Below, piece after piece: positions 48,009-59,652 of a stretch of DNA of 64,000 bases (position 1 is the first letter of the stretch; every line of letters begins with the position of its first letter). The stretch is from Azadirachta indica (lineage: Eukaryota > Streptophyta > Magnoliopsida > Sapindales > Meliaceae), in contig CM040443.1 in NCBI GenBank assembly GCA_022749755.1, forward strand, positions 15,453,744-15,517,743, given 5' to 3'. The position numbers and the translations under genes were made by a program. The notes below the pieces were generated by a model that worked only from the letters and a program-made list of their open reading frames with translations, did not search any database and was not told the DNA's origin.

Positions 48009-48228
48009 TTTGATTTTGCTAAACTATGTTTATCAATACGAGTTTAAGCTTGAAATTGTTGTGTTGATTGCTTGTGGACAAATTCTCGAATAATTATCAT
48101 TGACAACCAGCGTGAAGTAGTCTCAAAGAGCTAGTTATTGTTGCTGTGGCTATAGTGGTAAAGGATTTTGATCTCTTTCCTCTGCCATGGTTGTGTCTTG
48201 GTTCCTCTTTTCTCTTCTTAACCAGTGA

Positions 48229-48590
48229 CCTACCTATTATTGTTAATCTACCAATGTCAAGTGGACTCTTACTTTAACCAATTGACATAGGTTGTTTAAT
48301 ATTAAAATATTAGAGCATATGAGAGCAAATCTCCTAACTTTTGGGATTTATTTAAAGTGAGGACTACAAATTTTATCTCTTCTTTGTGAGCCATTAGTTA
48401 TGAGCCATATAGGACACCCCATGCAAACTTTCTGTCACTATCTGATTTAGGATCTCTTCTTTGTTAAGATACACTGTCAACAGGGTTCTTCCATAGGTTG
48501 ACTGTTTTAAAGGATGTCGACTGGTATTTCGTGAACTTACATATTACCACATGTTTAGCCTTTATTTTTACCATAATAAGGCTTCCAAAC
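48229..48590 (-). promoter_or_regulatory. caulimovirid C intergenic region, inverted copy
   Basis: Reverse complement of about 42,841-43,210, including the shared core GCTCTAATATTTTAATATTA. It continues the minus-strand copy that begins at about 50,600. Confidence 0.6.
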
Positions 48591-50600
48591 GGATTATAGT
48601 TGGAGTCTATGTCAAATGATTACAATGGTTTCTCTACAAAGCCTTTCTTAATTCAATAATGGACATTAGTTAAAGACTGACCCTTAACGTTTTCTTACGT
48701 AATTGCAAAAATATAATCAAGAGCTGCGGGAACTCCCATTTTCATTTAATTTTTTCTGGTCAATTTGACAAGACAAGGCTCGAAATGTTTTGGCAGCAAA
48801 TAAGCATACTCAAATTTAGGCCACAAGTGTACCTTAACACTTCTTAATCGCATTGGGATTGAAGAAGGGTTAGGCAACTTACTACTTGAAACTTTGTATT
48901 CCATTTATTTAGCCACAGTATCTTATAGAAAGAAACAAATTGGATTTTTTTTTTGGTAGAGGACCTATTTATTGATGTTCTATAATCTTTGAAAAGATTG
49001 ATTAATTTCTAAGGAAAAACATTTTGAAAAATTTCCTAATGAAAGGACCAAGCTTTAAATCAATTTGAAAACTGCATTATAATCAATGGCAAAAAATTAA
49101 ATAAATCAGCTACAAAAGATTTTGTTTAACACAGAACTAGCTACAAAAAACTTTTGTTTAACACAATTTTAGAATGCCTAAAAAGTTCTAAATCACTATT
49201 TTAGAATGCTTCTTTATCACTAAGGAATTTCCATATAACTTATACCTTAATAATACAAGTTCTGCCTTACAACTTACACCCTATAACTTTTATGTTATAT
49301 CATTCATGACATGTTTATATTACATTATTGTTGTAGGTCTCATGCGCATGGTTCTATTTCACTAATCTTTTGCCTATACTTCTGGTTTTACTTTATTCTA
49401 AAAATGTATCAATAAAGTCATCATACCATAGGAGTTGTGGTTAGTTGAATCTTTTTCCATTGGTTGGATCTGGTTAAGAGGCTACGGTTGAGGCTAGTCT
49501 TCCCAATCTTATTCTACTACTGGTGGTAGCTTAAGCCATTCATCAATTAATGGAAATGATCTTGGTGGTTTGATTTGCCTTCTTTTCCCTTTTTCATAAG
49601 CCATTTGTCATAATAGCCTTTCATGTCATGTTCATCATCATTTTATCAGCCAGTCGTGCTTTTCTTATTTTTTCTATAATACAAATCTTGAGTACTAGCG
49701 ACTTGGATAGATAGAGGATCATGTTTGTCATACAGAAAAAGTTTGTCATAAATTTGCATTAGGGTTCTTCTCGTATGAGGGCATTCCTACCACATAGTAT
49801 GAAGTGAATTTTCATGTGATTGTGCTCAATTATCTTTGTAAATAAAGATTTTTCTTTTCCTATATGTCTTTGAGCTTAATAATGACAATAATTTTATGGG
49901 TGATATGAAATCTTCTTTTTAGCTTTAATGTCAAAAGATCTTCAAAAATTAACACAAACAGTTTATGAAATTAACAAACTTTCCCACATTTTTGCTTTTA
50001 TAGATGGCTTGTGGCTCAAATAGTATAGTAGCAAGACACAAGTTAGTACATAACCAATAGGCATAATATGAAAATGATAAAGCATCTGCTATCACATAAT
50101 ATCCCAATTCTGTTTCTTCATCATTGGTGGTGAAGGAATCCATTCTAATTATAAACATAAGCTGGTGCATCTAATTTCCATTGGGATGTGATTCAAACTC
50201 ACATTCTTTAATTAGTCCTTATACTCAATTTTTGTATTCTATGATTTTTCCAGATAATCTCGTGCATTAATCACTAAATCTTCAATCTTTTCTTGAAGTT
50301 CAATAAGAAATTCGTCAAGAAATTGAACGTCTTGTTTTGGAATTGCTTTGGAGCTTGACACCATTAAGAAAGCTTGGATTGGTATAGACAGAGTCTATTA
50401 TGTCATTGAATTGTCGTTGATGTATTTCACAATAAACTTGAATCTTGAAAGTGATTCAATCCACCTTGTTAGTTGTGGATTTGGAATTTCTCCTTCTCTC
50501 TTTCTCAATAGACCATAAAGGTATTTTTAGTCTATTTCAACAATGAATGAATTTAGTGAGAGAAAAAACTGGAATTTCTTTATTCATTTTGCTACCCTTA
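48591..50600 (-). pseudogene. caulimovirid C inverted copy: RNase H end, tail and downstream coding relic
   Basis: Minus-strand frame near 50,570-50,400 shows KYLYGLLRKREGEIPNP and SLSRFKFIVKYI, matching the plus-strand RNase H end at 45,830-45,970. The tail near 50,330-50,200 has EFLIELQEKIEDLVINARDY, comparable to the tail before 46,180. An open piece 50,170-49,949 and the block 49,530-49,190 (the co-linear partner of 43,860-44,180) follow. Stops and frameshifts are frequent. The function of the part after RNase H is unknown. Confidence 0.65.
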
Positions 50601-50619
50601 AAATGTTACGATTCCACAC

Positions 50620-51460
50620 AACCCTGCAACCCGCAAGTGTACGAGGTTGTAGAAATAGTAAAGTAAAAGAAATGAGGTTATCATACCCGCAAGAATTGGT
50701 TTTTCAAATTCTAAGCTAAGTCTTGTAGTTATGGTAAATTAATTTTATCAAAGCAACATTTTAGGAAGTGGAGGTAATAAAACTAAAATGCACAATTGAA
50801 TAATAATTAATAAATAGAAATATTAACTCAAAATTTAGAGAGAGTTTATAAATGAGTGGAACTATGCTATGGTAAATGTTCTAGGGCTTTAATTTCACTT
50901 ATCTATTCATATCTTCTTTCTTATTAGCTATTATTAATGTGTTTTGATCCTATTCACTAATCACAAGATGAAGGATAACCTTGTTACCCCTCTTGAGCAT
51001 CAAATAAGATCTTACATATAACTAACCAAGTCAATATCCCTAACTAACTCAATTAACTATACGTTTATTATGCATAACCTGTTATTAAGCAATTAGGACT
51101 AATTACCTCTCAGTCTCTTGATATCCTAAGTGTTAATTAGATTATTTAACTGTTGATCTCCTTTTGGTCTCATAACTACCTAAATTGTGTTTTCTTAATC
51201 AGATAAACAAATCAATCTCTCCCAAGAATCAATTTATTCATCATCAATCAAATAATTCATCAATTAACAAATTAGAGGCAGTAAGCATAGCTAAACACAA
51301 GCAAATAAAATCATAAGCGAATAAAATCATACTAACATTAATAACATATCAGTTGATCAAAATATAGTTTAGATAAGCTACATAAAGTCCCTAGAACAAT
51401 AAATTTAGCCTAACATAACATAATCTATAGAATAATTCATCAAAAAATTCATAATTCTAA
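50620..51460. repeat. LTR-like repeat, second copy
   Basis: Diverged copy of the sequence at 46.2-46.9 kb in the same orientation. It begins CAACCCGCAAGTGTACGAGG, similar in style to the LTR ends at 31.4 and 32.7 kb. Boundaries and parent element are uncertain. Confidence 0.6.
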
Positions 51461-51468
51461 AATTAAGA

Positions 51469-51960
51469 GTGACAATAGTAACAACACGAAATTCGATGGA
51501 TTGTGCTATTCAAGAGTTTGACATTAAGATAAGGGATAAGAAAGGTAGTGAAAGTTCTGTGGCGAATTATCTTTCAAGGTTGGAAATGAATAAGAAAACA
51601 AAAGATTCGACCATTCATGAATCATTCCTAGATGAGCAATTGTTTGTAACAAATTTCAAAGTTCCTTAGTATGCTAATTTCATCAATTATTTGGCGTGCT
51701 GGGTGCTACCACTTGATCTTTCATTTCATCAAAAGAACTTCTTGCATGACGTGAAATCTTATTTATGGAAAGATCCATTGTTGTTTAAAAGAGGCCAGGA
51801 TCAAGTCATTCAAAGTATATCATGAAAACTGAAGTAGCAAGTACTCTAAAGCACTATCACTCATCAAAGTACGAGGTATATTTTGGTGCAACGAAGACGG
51901 CTGCAAAGGTGTTTTAGATTGGATTCTTTTGGTCGACACTATTCAAGGACTCCTATAACT
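51469..51960 (+). pseudogene. Ty3/gypsy RNase H end and integrase zinc-binding fragment
   Basis: The open piece 51,469-51,669 has IQEFDIKIRDKKGSESSVAN followed by YLSRLE, the end of RNase H in Athila/Tat-type elements. After a stop come FHQKNFLHDVKSYLWKDP, then HYHSSKYEVYFGATKTAAKV, the integrase N-terminal region. The element is broken and isolated from the rest of its pol. Confidence 0.8.
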
Positions 51961-52740
51961 TTGTTACCATAGGTTGCTATATCAAAGGTTATTAAAATTT
52001 ATTCTAAGGCTAATTTATTGTATGGGCGACAACGATTAGGAAACAAAAGCAAACTCAAAAAAGTGTATTGGATATCAATTATTCTGAAAAGGTTTAAACA
52101 CATTCAAATGGTTAATGGTTGGCCTAATTCACAACTTAAATGATGCATTGGCTAAGATTTTGCTTCAAACAATAATCAAACAGTTCCTAGAATGAATAGA
52201 AATATAGGTAATTCACTTTTTTTACATAAATTTTTTTCTAATATGCATACAATTGAATAAGTAAGGATATGTGCTCAAAAGTATAAGGAATCCAATAGCA
52301 AGTTGAATTTAGCACTCAATCAAGCACTTAAGTTTTGTCAACAATTATCATTCTCCAAAAACTACTCACTCTCAGCTAAATTTATATCATTAGCCTTTAA
52401 ATTAAATACAAGCTCAAAGGACAAGTTAATTTGATCCAAGAAAATGAAATAGAACAAAAAAAAACTTATAAAATAGACAATAGTTGCATAAAAGTAAGAG
52501 AATAAAACAAAACAAAAAAATGAATAAACTAGCATACGTAAAAGTGAAAAGAAAATTTGTGAAATTTATGCACAGTGTGCAAAACCAAATAAAGCTAAGC
52601 ATGAACAATACAATCAATCAATCCATAAAGACAATTTGAAACTTAGAATGATTAGCACAATCAATCAAACAAACACTTCAAGCATCATCACAATATTTTG
52701 AGCAATATTTTTTATTTGTTTTTACCTTCCCACACTTGAA
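51961..52740. other. decayed retrotransposon sequence, not resolved
   Basis: No intact frame. TTCCCACACTTGAAATAAAC at about 52,726 resembles a block often seen near the 3' part of Ty3/gypsy elements on the opposite strand. The minus-strand frame at 52,426-52,617 is a hydrophobic AT-rich artefact. Confidence 0.45.
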
Positions 52741-52859
52741 ATAAACATTGTCCCTAATGTTTAAGTACAAAAACATAAAAGCAAAAAAGGTGCAATATGT
52801 ACCTGGGAAGCAAGATGCCAAATCTCGCCTAATTTTTGATGCCTACCATTGTCACCCTC

Positions 52860-53930
52860 TTATAGAGGATGCGGAACATGTGGTGATCTAAAGCGCTTGG
52901 GCAGTTGTGGAAATGGTGGAAGTTTCAGATTTTGATACATACTTTACAAGTATGCTCTACGCACCTTATAGAAGTCTGCATGGAATTGACTAATTTAATT
53001 TTGTTCTTCACGAATCTCTTGGATCTCTTAACCATGTGGTATAACTCACTATTGCAATTTAGCTAAGGTCCATTGACCAGAACCTTCTTGTGTTGATGAC
53101 AACCCTGCTTGTTGATCATGAGCTTGAGTAGGAAGTAGAGGTGTCTGTGGATGATAGTAAGCATGGAAGATCTGTTCCATTCTTTCTTACTGCGCCAGTT
53201 TATATTGGCTTGCTATACTATCAAAAGTTCTATCTCTCCTAATATGGGCCATTGTTGGTAGTGGCGATGGAACAATGAATCTACTATCTACAACGAAGCA
53301 TAGTTCGAACGATACTGAGATGCAACAAGGCCACACTTTGCATTAGAGATTAACCCATCGTTAATTGTAAGATTTGGATACAAGATTTGATTTAAAGGGT
53401 CAATTCTTATGCCCGCTTTCTAACAAAGAGTAGTGATGAAACGTGGATAGGTGTGACCACTCGTAGTTTTTGCTTCAATAGTGTGAACTAGGTTATCCTG
53501 AATAAATGAACTTGCTCCATGCCCTTGCGTACGGTTCAGTTTGTTTTCAAGGAAAGTGATGGCGATTGATTCCTTTACTTGACCGCATACCTGTTCCATT
53601 CCGAGCACACAGCTTTTTAACGAGATCATTGTGATCTTGCTCCTCATACATGTAAAGGCTAAATGCATCATCATCAATAGGAGTGAGGCCGTAGTATTCA
53701 TTTATTGCCTTGGATGAGAACGAGACATTTTTTCTTCAAACAAAAACTATGTCATCATCTCTTAAGATAACGACATTAGTAAAGAATTTTTGAACCATTG
53801 GCACCACCGCAAGATTCGAAGGATTGGTTAGTGCTTGCCAATTTCTACTTTCGATGAATCTCATAATCCAACTATCCTTTAGATTCGACTGTAACCCTCT
53901 CTTCAGTATCATCTTTTTGTCTTTAAGAAC
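52860..53930 (-). pseudogene. plant retrotransposon-associated ORF ('putative plant transposon protein' type)
   Basis: The minus-strand frame shows SWIMRFIESRNWQAL near 53,870-53,820, then DDDIVFV and NVSFSSKAINEYYGL, and an open piece 53,701-53,420 ending YPRFITTLC. This pattern is common in an ORF lying between integrase and the 3' LTR of plant Ty3/gypsy (Athila/Tat) elements. Its biochemical role is not known. An integrase in the same orientation lies 1.5 kb upstream at 55.4-56.4 kb, so both may be one element. Stops are present. Confidence 0.55.
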
Positions 53931-54127
53931 AAATTAATTATATTTCTTTTCTGCCTTATGTGAAACAAATTTCCTTTTGTCGAAAGGTTGTTCAGAAAGT
54001 GAAGTACTTCCCTTTATCTTTTCAGTGCCATTCCTACCACAATTATTGCCTTTGATCCTTATTAACACGTGATGGGTACTAGAAGTTAAACTAGCCTAAA
54101 GATCTTGAAGCAACTTTAATTCACCTC

Positions 54128-54372
54128 ACAAGTCTCCTCCAAGTGTTTCCCAATGCCTAAGCCAATTATTTTCTTTCATAAATAGCTTATTTAGACATTT
54201 CATAGAACACTTGGTGGGTACTTCAATTTTATCCCAACAAACCACATCAAATTCACTATCTTTTAACCCTAATCCTCACCACTCACCCCTCACAGGTATT
54301 TGCCAATGCCTAAACTAAATATCTCTTACAATTAACTCTTTTAGACATTTCATCAAACACTTGGTGAGTACA
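54128..54372. repeat. tandem repeat, period about 150 bp
   Basis: CCAATGCCTAA, TTTAGACATTTCAT and AACACTTGGTG-GTAC occur in order twice (about 54,128-54,222 and 54,283-54,372). Confidence 0.75.
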
Positions 54373-55091
54373 AATCAAATACCACCCATTCAACAATGTA
54401 ATCAATTCTTCCTAGTGCAATTTAATCTATAATTAATTTACCACTACTTCAACCTCAAGTTCATAACTTAGTTAAACAATTAAATGCAACAAGTATTACC
54501 CAAGTCAATTTCCACCAACAAGCTAAAAAATGCTCAAATTGATTATTTTCATCAAATTAATGATTTGGCATAGTTGTAATGCAGTTATTTATAATGATAG
54601 TGTTAGACTTGCTTGAATTTGATAAAGTTGTCTTCCACTTTTGTTCTTAAAGAAATTGAATTGAATTGAGTTTGTTGTGGACTTTGTGTTTTTAGGGCAG
54701 AAATTAGGAGAATAAGAAAGTGTTTGAATCAAATGTGGTTGAATGTAAATTTGGTTTGATTTGGAAGTGTTTAAGGCATGAAATTTTAGTTTAGATTTGT
54801 AAAGGCAAGGCTTTGTGTTTGTGGAAAGGAAGGGGAAAGTAAAGCATATGCAAGAAATTTTGGTTTAGCAAAGGATAAGGCCAAGTGAAAGGTGAGGGGC
54901 CTTTTAATTGGCCTACATGAGCTCGCCCAAGTGCAGCCGCATGCATGCCTCAATCATTGTCTCACGTAGGCTTATGCATTTGCAAGAGGATGCAAACGTG
55001 CCTAATGCATACACACCTACAACCCTCATTCTGACACCACAAGGGCTTTTCTTTTACTGATGCTTGCACAGCCAGGCATCTAAACCACCGT

Positions 55092-55240
55092 GGGCAGTTT
55101 CTTCATCAAATGGGTACAGGAGCACTTGATGCTAGCATGGCTACATCCCTAACACTACACCTGTATGGCAGTTTCTTCATGAAATGGGTGTGGGCATATT
55201 TGATGATGGCACGGCCATACCTCTAATACTGCCTTGCTCT
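55092..55240. repeat. tandem duplication, period 74 bp
   Basis: GGCAGTTTCTTCAT, AAATGGGT, TTGATG and CTAACACT/CTAATACT recur from 55,093 and 55,167. It lies in the non-coding part downstream of the minus-strand integrase. Confidence 0.8.
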
Positions 55241-55439
55241 CCTCTTTTTTCAACTTAAAGGTTATATAGACGTGCCAATGTTTGGCGCAGGCATGCCCTA
55301 AGTTCCATTAACAAGCTAAATTCTTGGTCTAAACAATTTCACACCTACAAACACAAATAACCCAAATAAAAATCTTAACCACAATTGAAAATATCAATAC
55401 AAAAATAATTCAGTAAACAAAACTAAAAAAGATAAAAAG

Positions 55440-56360
55440 GATAAAAATTTTTTATAATTATAAGTAGTCTTGATCACCTAGATCTTCACTTTCCTAGAAA
55501 GAGCTTTAATCTAGAATTGAATAAAAACACTTCCTCTCCCATCTTGAATTTCCGTCTCAAGATTTGATTGTCATGCCATTTCTTTGTCCTTTCCTTCATT
55601 CTTAAAAGCATCATTTCAGAGTTCATCCATTTTATTCAAATTAAGCAATTTTTTTCTCTCTCAATGCCTTCATCTTAAAATTCAATACTTTCACATCCCA
55701 ATACACTTTATGCTTGAGTTCAAATTAAAGGTGGCATGCTTTTTGAAATCTAACTTGTACGGTGACATTCCAATAAGGGTTTTGAATGTCGTACAGTAGG
55801 CCTATAATGCATCATCTAGTTTCTTCTACCAATCTCTCTGTGAATTGTTTAACATCTTCTCAAAGATCTTTTTCAATTCTTGTTTGAGATCTCCACTTAA
55901 CTACTTGTTTAAGGATGGTAAGGAGTAGCTTATCCTATGCATGACACTATATTTTTCCGACAAAACTTTAAACTAACGATTGCAAAGTTGCTTGCTGCCA
56001 TCAATAATAATTGCTCAACAAGTGCCAAAACAAGTGAAAATGTACTTGCGTAAAAAGCTAGTAACCACTTTTGCATCATTTATGTGGCAAGCTACTGCTT
56101 CGACCTACTTAGAAACATAATCCACAGCTAACAAGATATACTAATTAAAGAACGATTATGGAAACGGTCCCATGAAATCCATCCCTAAATATAAAACAAC
56201 TCCACCACCAAAATGATGTTCAAAGGTATATCATTCTTATAAGAAATATTTTCGGTTCTTTGATACTGGTTACATATGGCAACAGAGTTATATGAGTCCT
56301 TAAATACTGTAGGCCAGAAGAATCTAGATTAAAGTACCTTTGCAGATGGTTTATAAGTAT
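55440..56360 (-). pseudogene. Ty3/gypsy integrase (Athila/Tat-like), C-terminal two thirds
   Basis: Integrase inserts element cDNA into host DNA. The minus-strand frame shows QYQRTENISYKNDIPLN, an eroded catalytic core, ATPYHP in the last catalytic region, then KERTKKWHDNQILRRKFKMG and VFLFNSRLKLFLGK of the C-terminal domain. Frameshifts and stops are frequent and the DDE residues cannot all be traced. RT and RNase H are not found upstream, where the sequence is broken by a plus-strand viral relic. Confidence 0.8.
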
Positions 56361-56435
56361 TTCTTATGAAATAAAAAATTCTTTTATTTTACTATCAAAG
56401 CCTATGTATTTTCCTTCTTTTATTTTGCAATATTA

Positions 56436-56885
56436 CATTATTGTAGAATAGAACATTAATGGTCTTTTCGAGTATAAGATCAAGATGCTCTTGAAGCACA
56501 TGCTCATCTATGCTCAAGCCGCCATATTAAAAGAAATTATTAATAAGCATGTTGTTAAGATCTTTGTTATAGGATTTGTGGGACAATTACAAGGATGGTG
56601 AGATTTGTCACTTATCGAGAGAGGCGTTTCAAGGAAAAGAAAAGGATTTACAAAGGAAAGAAGTATAAGAAATACAATCCTTTTAAAATGAAAAAGGGTG
56701 AAGATCTCACTTGTTACTAGTGTGAAGAGAAAAGGTATTATGCAAATAAATGCTTAATGAAAGAGAAAATTTCTCTTATTGAAGATGAAGGTTTGTAACG
56801 AACTCTCCTTATGGCTCTAATTGAAGAAACCAACAAAAAGCTTGAAATGCCTTTAACATTATTAGAATATGACAACAAAGACCTA
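56436..56885 (+). pseudogene. caulimovirid coat-protein relic with zinc knuckle
   Basis: NINGLFEYKIK at about 56,450 and GFVGQLQGW-stop-D at about 56,570 match the coat-protein core pattern (W-W-D with the second Trp now TGA). A direct jump follows to a Lys/Arg-rich stretch and a knuckle C-Y-stop-C-x4-Y-x4-C (about 56,710-56,752), where Tyr stands for His. The part between core and basic stretch is deleted. Most changes fit C-to-T or G-to-A decay. The match to virus A, B or C is not decided. Confidence 0.7.
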
Positions 56886-56894
56886 GCAATAAAT

Positions 56895-58152
56895 TGAAAT
56901 ACTATTAAAGTAACCCAAGAGGGGGTGAATTAGGTTTTCGAAGATTTAACTGCCATAAATTAAAAATCCAACGCAACCACAATTCAAGTAATGTGCAAAA
57001 CTTAAAGTTAAAGAAGTGAAGGAAAGTAAACACACCAGAATTTATGGTGGTTTGGTACAATCTTGCCTATATCTGCTTCTTCAAGCACCTCTTAAAGATT
57101 TCATTATCAATAAGTCTTGAAAGACTTAAAACTTTAAATACACCAAGGAGATTTTTAGCACTCCTCTAACCCTTACAAGTGATTTCTCTCACTAATCACT
57201 AAGACGCTTAAAAACCCAAGTCAAAGACCCATTTCTTTCACTCTTATATAACACGAATGAATTTGAAAAGTAAGATTACACCTTCAAGAGGTTCTCTCAC
57301 AAATGAAAATATTACAAATAAAAGTGCAAGGTGTTTCAGAAGTAGATTTAGCAATATATAACCTCAATAAATGATTTTTGTTGCTTAAAATGTCCAAAGA
57401 TAATTAGGAATCAAAACAAATGTGTAACAACTTAATTCATACATTAAAATGGCTTGGTATCTGCATAGACTTGAAAGACTAGCTGTTAGTGTCAAAAATC
57501 ATTAATTTTAAAAAAGTTTGGCCGACCACTTTTAAGATTCCGTCGACCACATCAATTTAAAATCAAAGCAAAAGAGAAATGCAAATTTTCATTTAACCTA
57601 AAATTAGATTCGGTCAACCTAGTCTTGAAACCATTTTGCCTCTCAAAATTCACTATTTTCAGTCGACAATGAACCGATTCAATCTAGTCCAGTTCGATTT
57701 AATCTAGTTCAATTTGGTCTGATCTAGATTGAATCACGTTTAGCTACAGTGACTGGTCTCCTGAAATTTTTAATGCTTTGCAATTTAGTCCTATTTTAAG
57801 GTTTCTAAATCTTACATGCTACTCTATATCTCCATGTTTAGAAAATGTTGAAAAATAGTCTCTAACATTTCTCAAATGAATTTTATTATAATAATGCAAT
57901 AAAATTTGATAAATAAAATTTTATGAAAATATGTTTATGTATGAGAATGTGAGCTTACATTATTGCTATTTGCACACACAAAAGTATACAAAGAAAGTTG
58001 TACAATAAATAAACAAAACTTGTTACTTGATTGTTCAACTTTAACACTTGTTTCCGCAAGGTTTTCTTTCTCATTAGCTTGGCTTTTTTGCTTGCTCAAA
58101 TTGTTTATTTTGCTATCATTAAAACAAGAGTTTGTGTGACATAAAGTCAGCA
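56895..58152 (-). repeat. 3' LTR of a SIRE-like Ty1/copia element
   Basis: On the minus strand the LTR starts TGCTGAC directly after a polypurine tract. It ends near the CACCCCCTCTTGGG motif (about 56,910-56,930), typical of SIRE-type LTRs. It is about 1.25 kb. The lower boundary is accurate only to some tens of bases. Confidence 0.7.
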
Positions 58153-58153
58153 G

Positions 58154-58165
58154 TCTCCCCCTTTT
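58154..58165 (-). promoter_or_regulatory. polypurine tract of the copia element
   Basis: The minus strand reads AAAAGGGGGAGA immediately before the 3' LTR. It primes plus-strand synthesis. Confidence 0.8.
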
Positions 58166-59652
58166 GAATGATGACAAAATAATAGAATGACAAATCTCCC
58201 CCTTTCAATTTGAATAAGACTCCCACTATAATAAATACTACAAATGCAATATACCAAGGAGCACTTCTATATTCATTTGTAGTCACAACTTCATTATCAT
58301 ATTTTCTCCCTCTTTGGCATCATAAAAAAAATAGGTCATAAAATCAAAGAGAAAACATATAAGATAAAACAACCATAGAGAGTTAATTGAGTGATAATCA
58401 TGGAGTTGTTAAAATCCTGCATCATGTACAAACCAATAAAATTCAAAAAGGAAGTTATATCAAAATATAAAGAACAAGTGTAATAAATTTCCACAAGTGA
58501 CATGATTCATGAGACATGTTTCTAGAGCTTTAACCATCGGATGGTTTAGAAGTAGAGGAATTATGACAAAGATAATGTAGTACTTATGCAAGAGACTTAT
58601 CTATCCACTTAATCTTGTGTCCATCCTTGTTTGAAGATCTTCCATGTCTATATGAAGAAGGTCAAGTTGCCTTTGAATAGATATCATAGAGATAGTATCC
58701 AATATGGAGTCTTGAGGAGATACACTTGCTTTGATTGTTCATTGGCCACAAATTTTCTAATCTATTGTCCATCATTTGTTTGTTCATATCCTATCCTAGT
58801 AATGGATGAAATATCAAAGATATTTTTCTTAGATAATGCTATTGTTTCCTCATATTCAAAAGGCACCTAAAAAATTTGAAATCAGTCTGGGAAATTGACC
58901 ATAATGAAGAGCAGATTTTGGATGTCCTGTAATCATTGCCATAGTATGTATGACTATATAGTAAAATTAGGGGTGAGGGCAGCCTAGTCCAGTTTAAGTT
59001 TTGGCAAAACTGGATCGGACCTAAAAAATTTAAATATTCAATTTTTAAAACTAGAACCAGACCAAATTAATAAGGAAACTGGATAGGAATTGAACTAAAG
59101 ATTTTTAATCCAAACTGAACCGATCGTTCCCTGTCCGATTTGGTTCAGATTTCTACGTTTTTAATTTTTAAATTATTATTTTTTAAATGTTCCAAAATTA
59201 TGTCATTTTGATACTAAATATATTTAAAATGACATTGTTGAAATAAAAAAAATATATTAAAAAATATTTTTCAGTTTAGTTCAATTTTTTTGGGTTAATA
59301 CCGAAACTAGACCTAAAAAATTTAGGTTTAAAAAAAAATTAGACTCAAACTAAACCAAATAAAAGCTAAAACTAGACTAAATCTATCAATTCCAGTCTAG
59401 TTCGATCAAGTTTTCTGATACTTTGGGTTTTTTGCCCACCCCTAACTCAAATTAACATTATCTATCGTCTGGATGCAATAAATTAAGAGTTTCTCCATAC
59501 AACTTATATTGAATATATGACCACCTTTAGGAAGAAAAACGATGGAGATAATTAGATGAAGGATTTTGCTTTGTAAATTCAATTTTAGAGTTCGATGATT
59601 ATATCCTTTATTTTGCATTAAATCCTTATCGATCTACAATGGCATCAAGCAC
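58166..59652 (-). pseudogene. copia internal region between downstream ORF and 3' LTR
   Basis: Decayed continuation of the downstream ORF region, with CT-rich blocks near 58,200 and 58,306 that resemble further polypurine tracts on the minus strand. It holds no intact frame and is interrupted by the MITE at 58,968-59,444. The plus-strand frame 58,631-58,870 lies opposite this region and is not called. Confidence 0.55.
58968..59444. mobile_element. hAT-like MITE, 477 bp
   Basis: Termini TAGGGGTGAGGGCA and TGCCCACCCCTA are inverted repeats with one mismatch. The flanks AGTAAAAT (58,960-58,967) and ACTCAAAT (59,445-59,452) fit an 8-bp target duplication with two differences. The interior is rich in GAACC/GGTTC-like and CTAGACT blocks, and the two halves are partly complementary. 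No coding capacity. Confidence 0.8.

Noticed and set aside
52426..52617. Minus-strand hydrophobic frame resembling a membrane protein
   Set aside because: The Phe/Leu richness follows from A-rich runs on the plus strand in decayed retrotransposon DNA.
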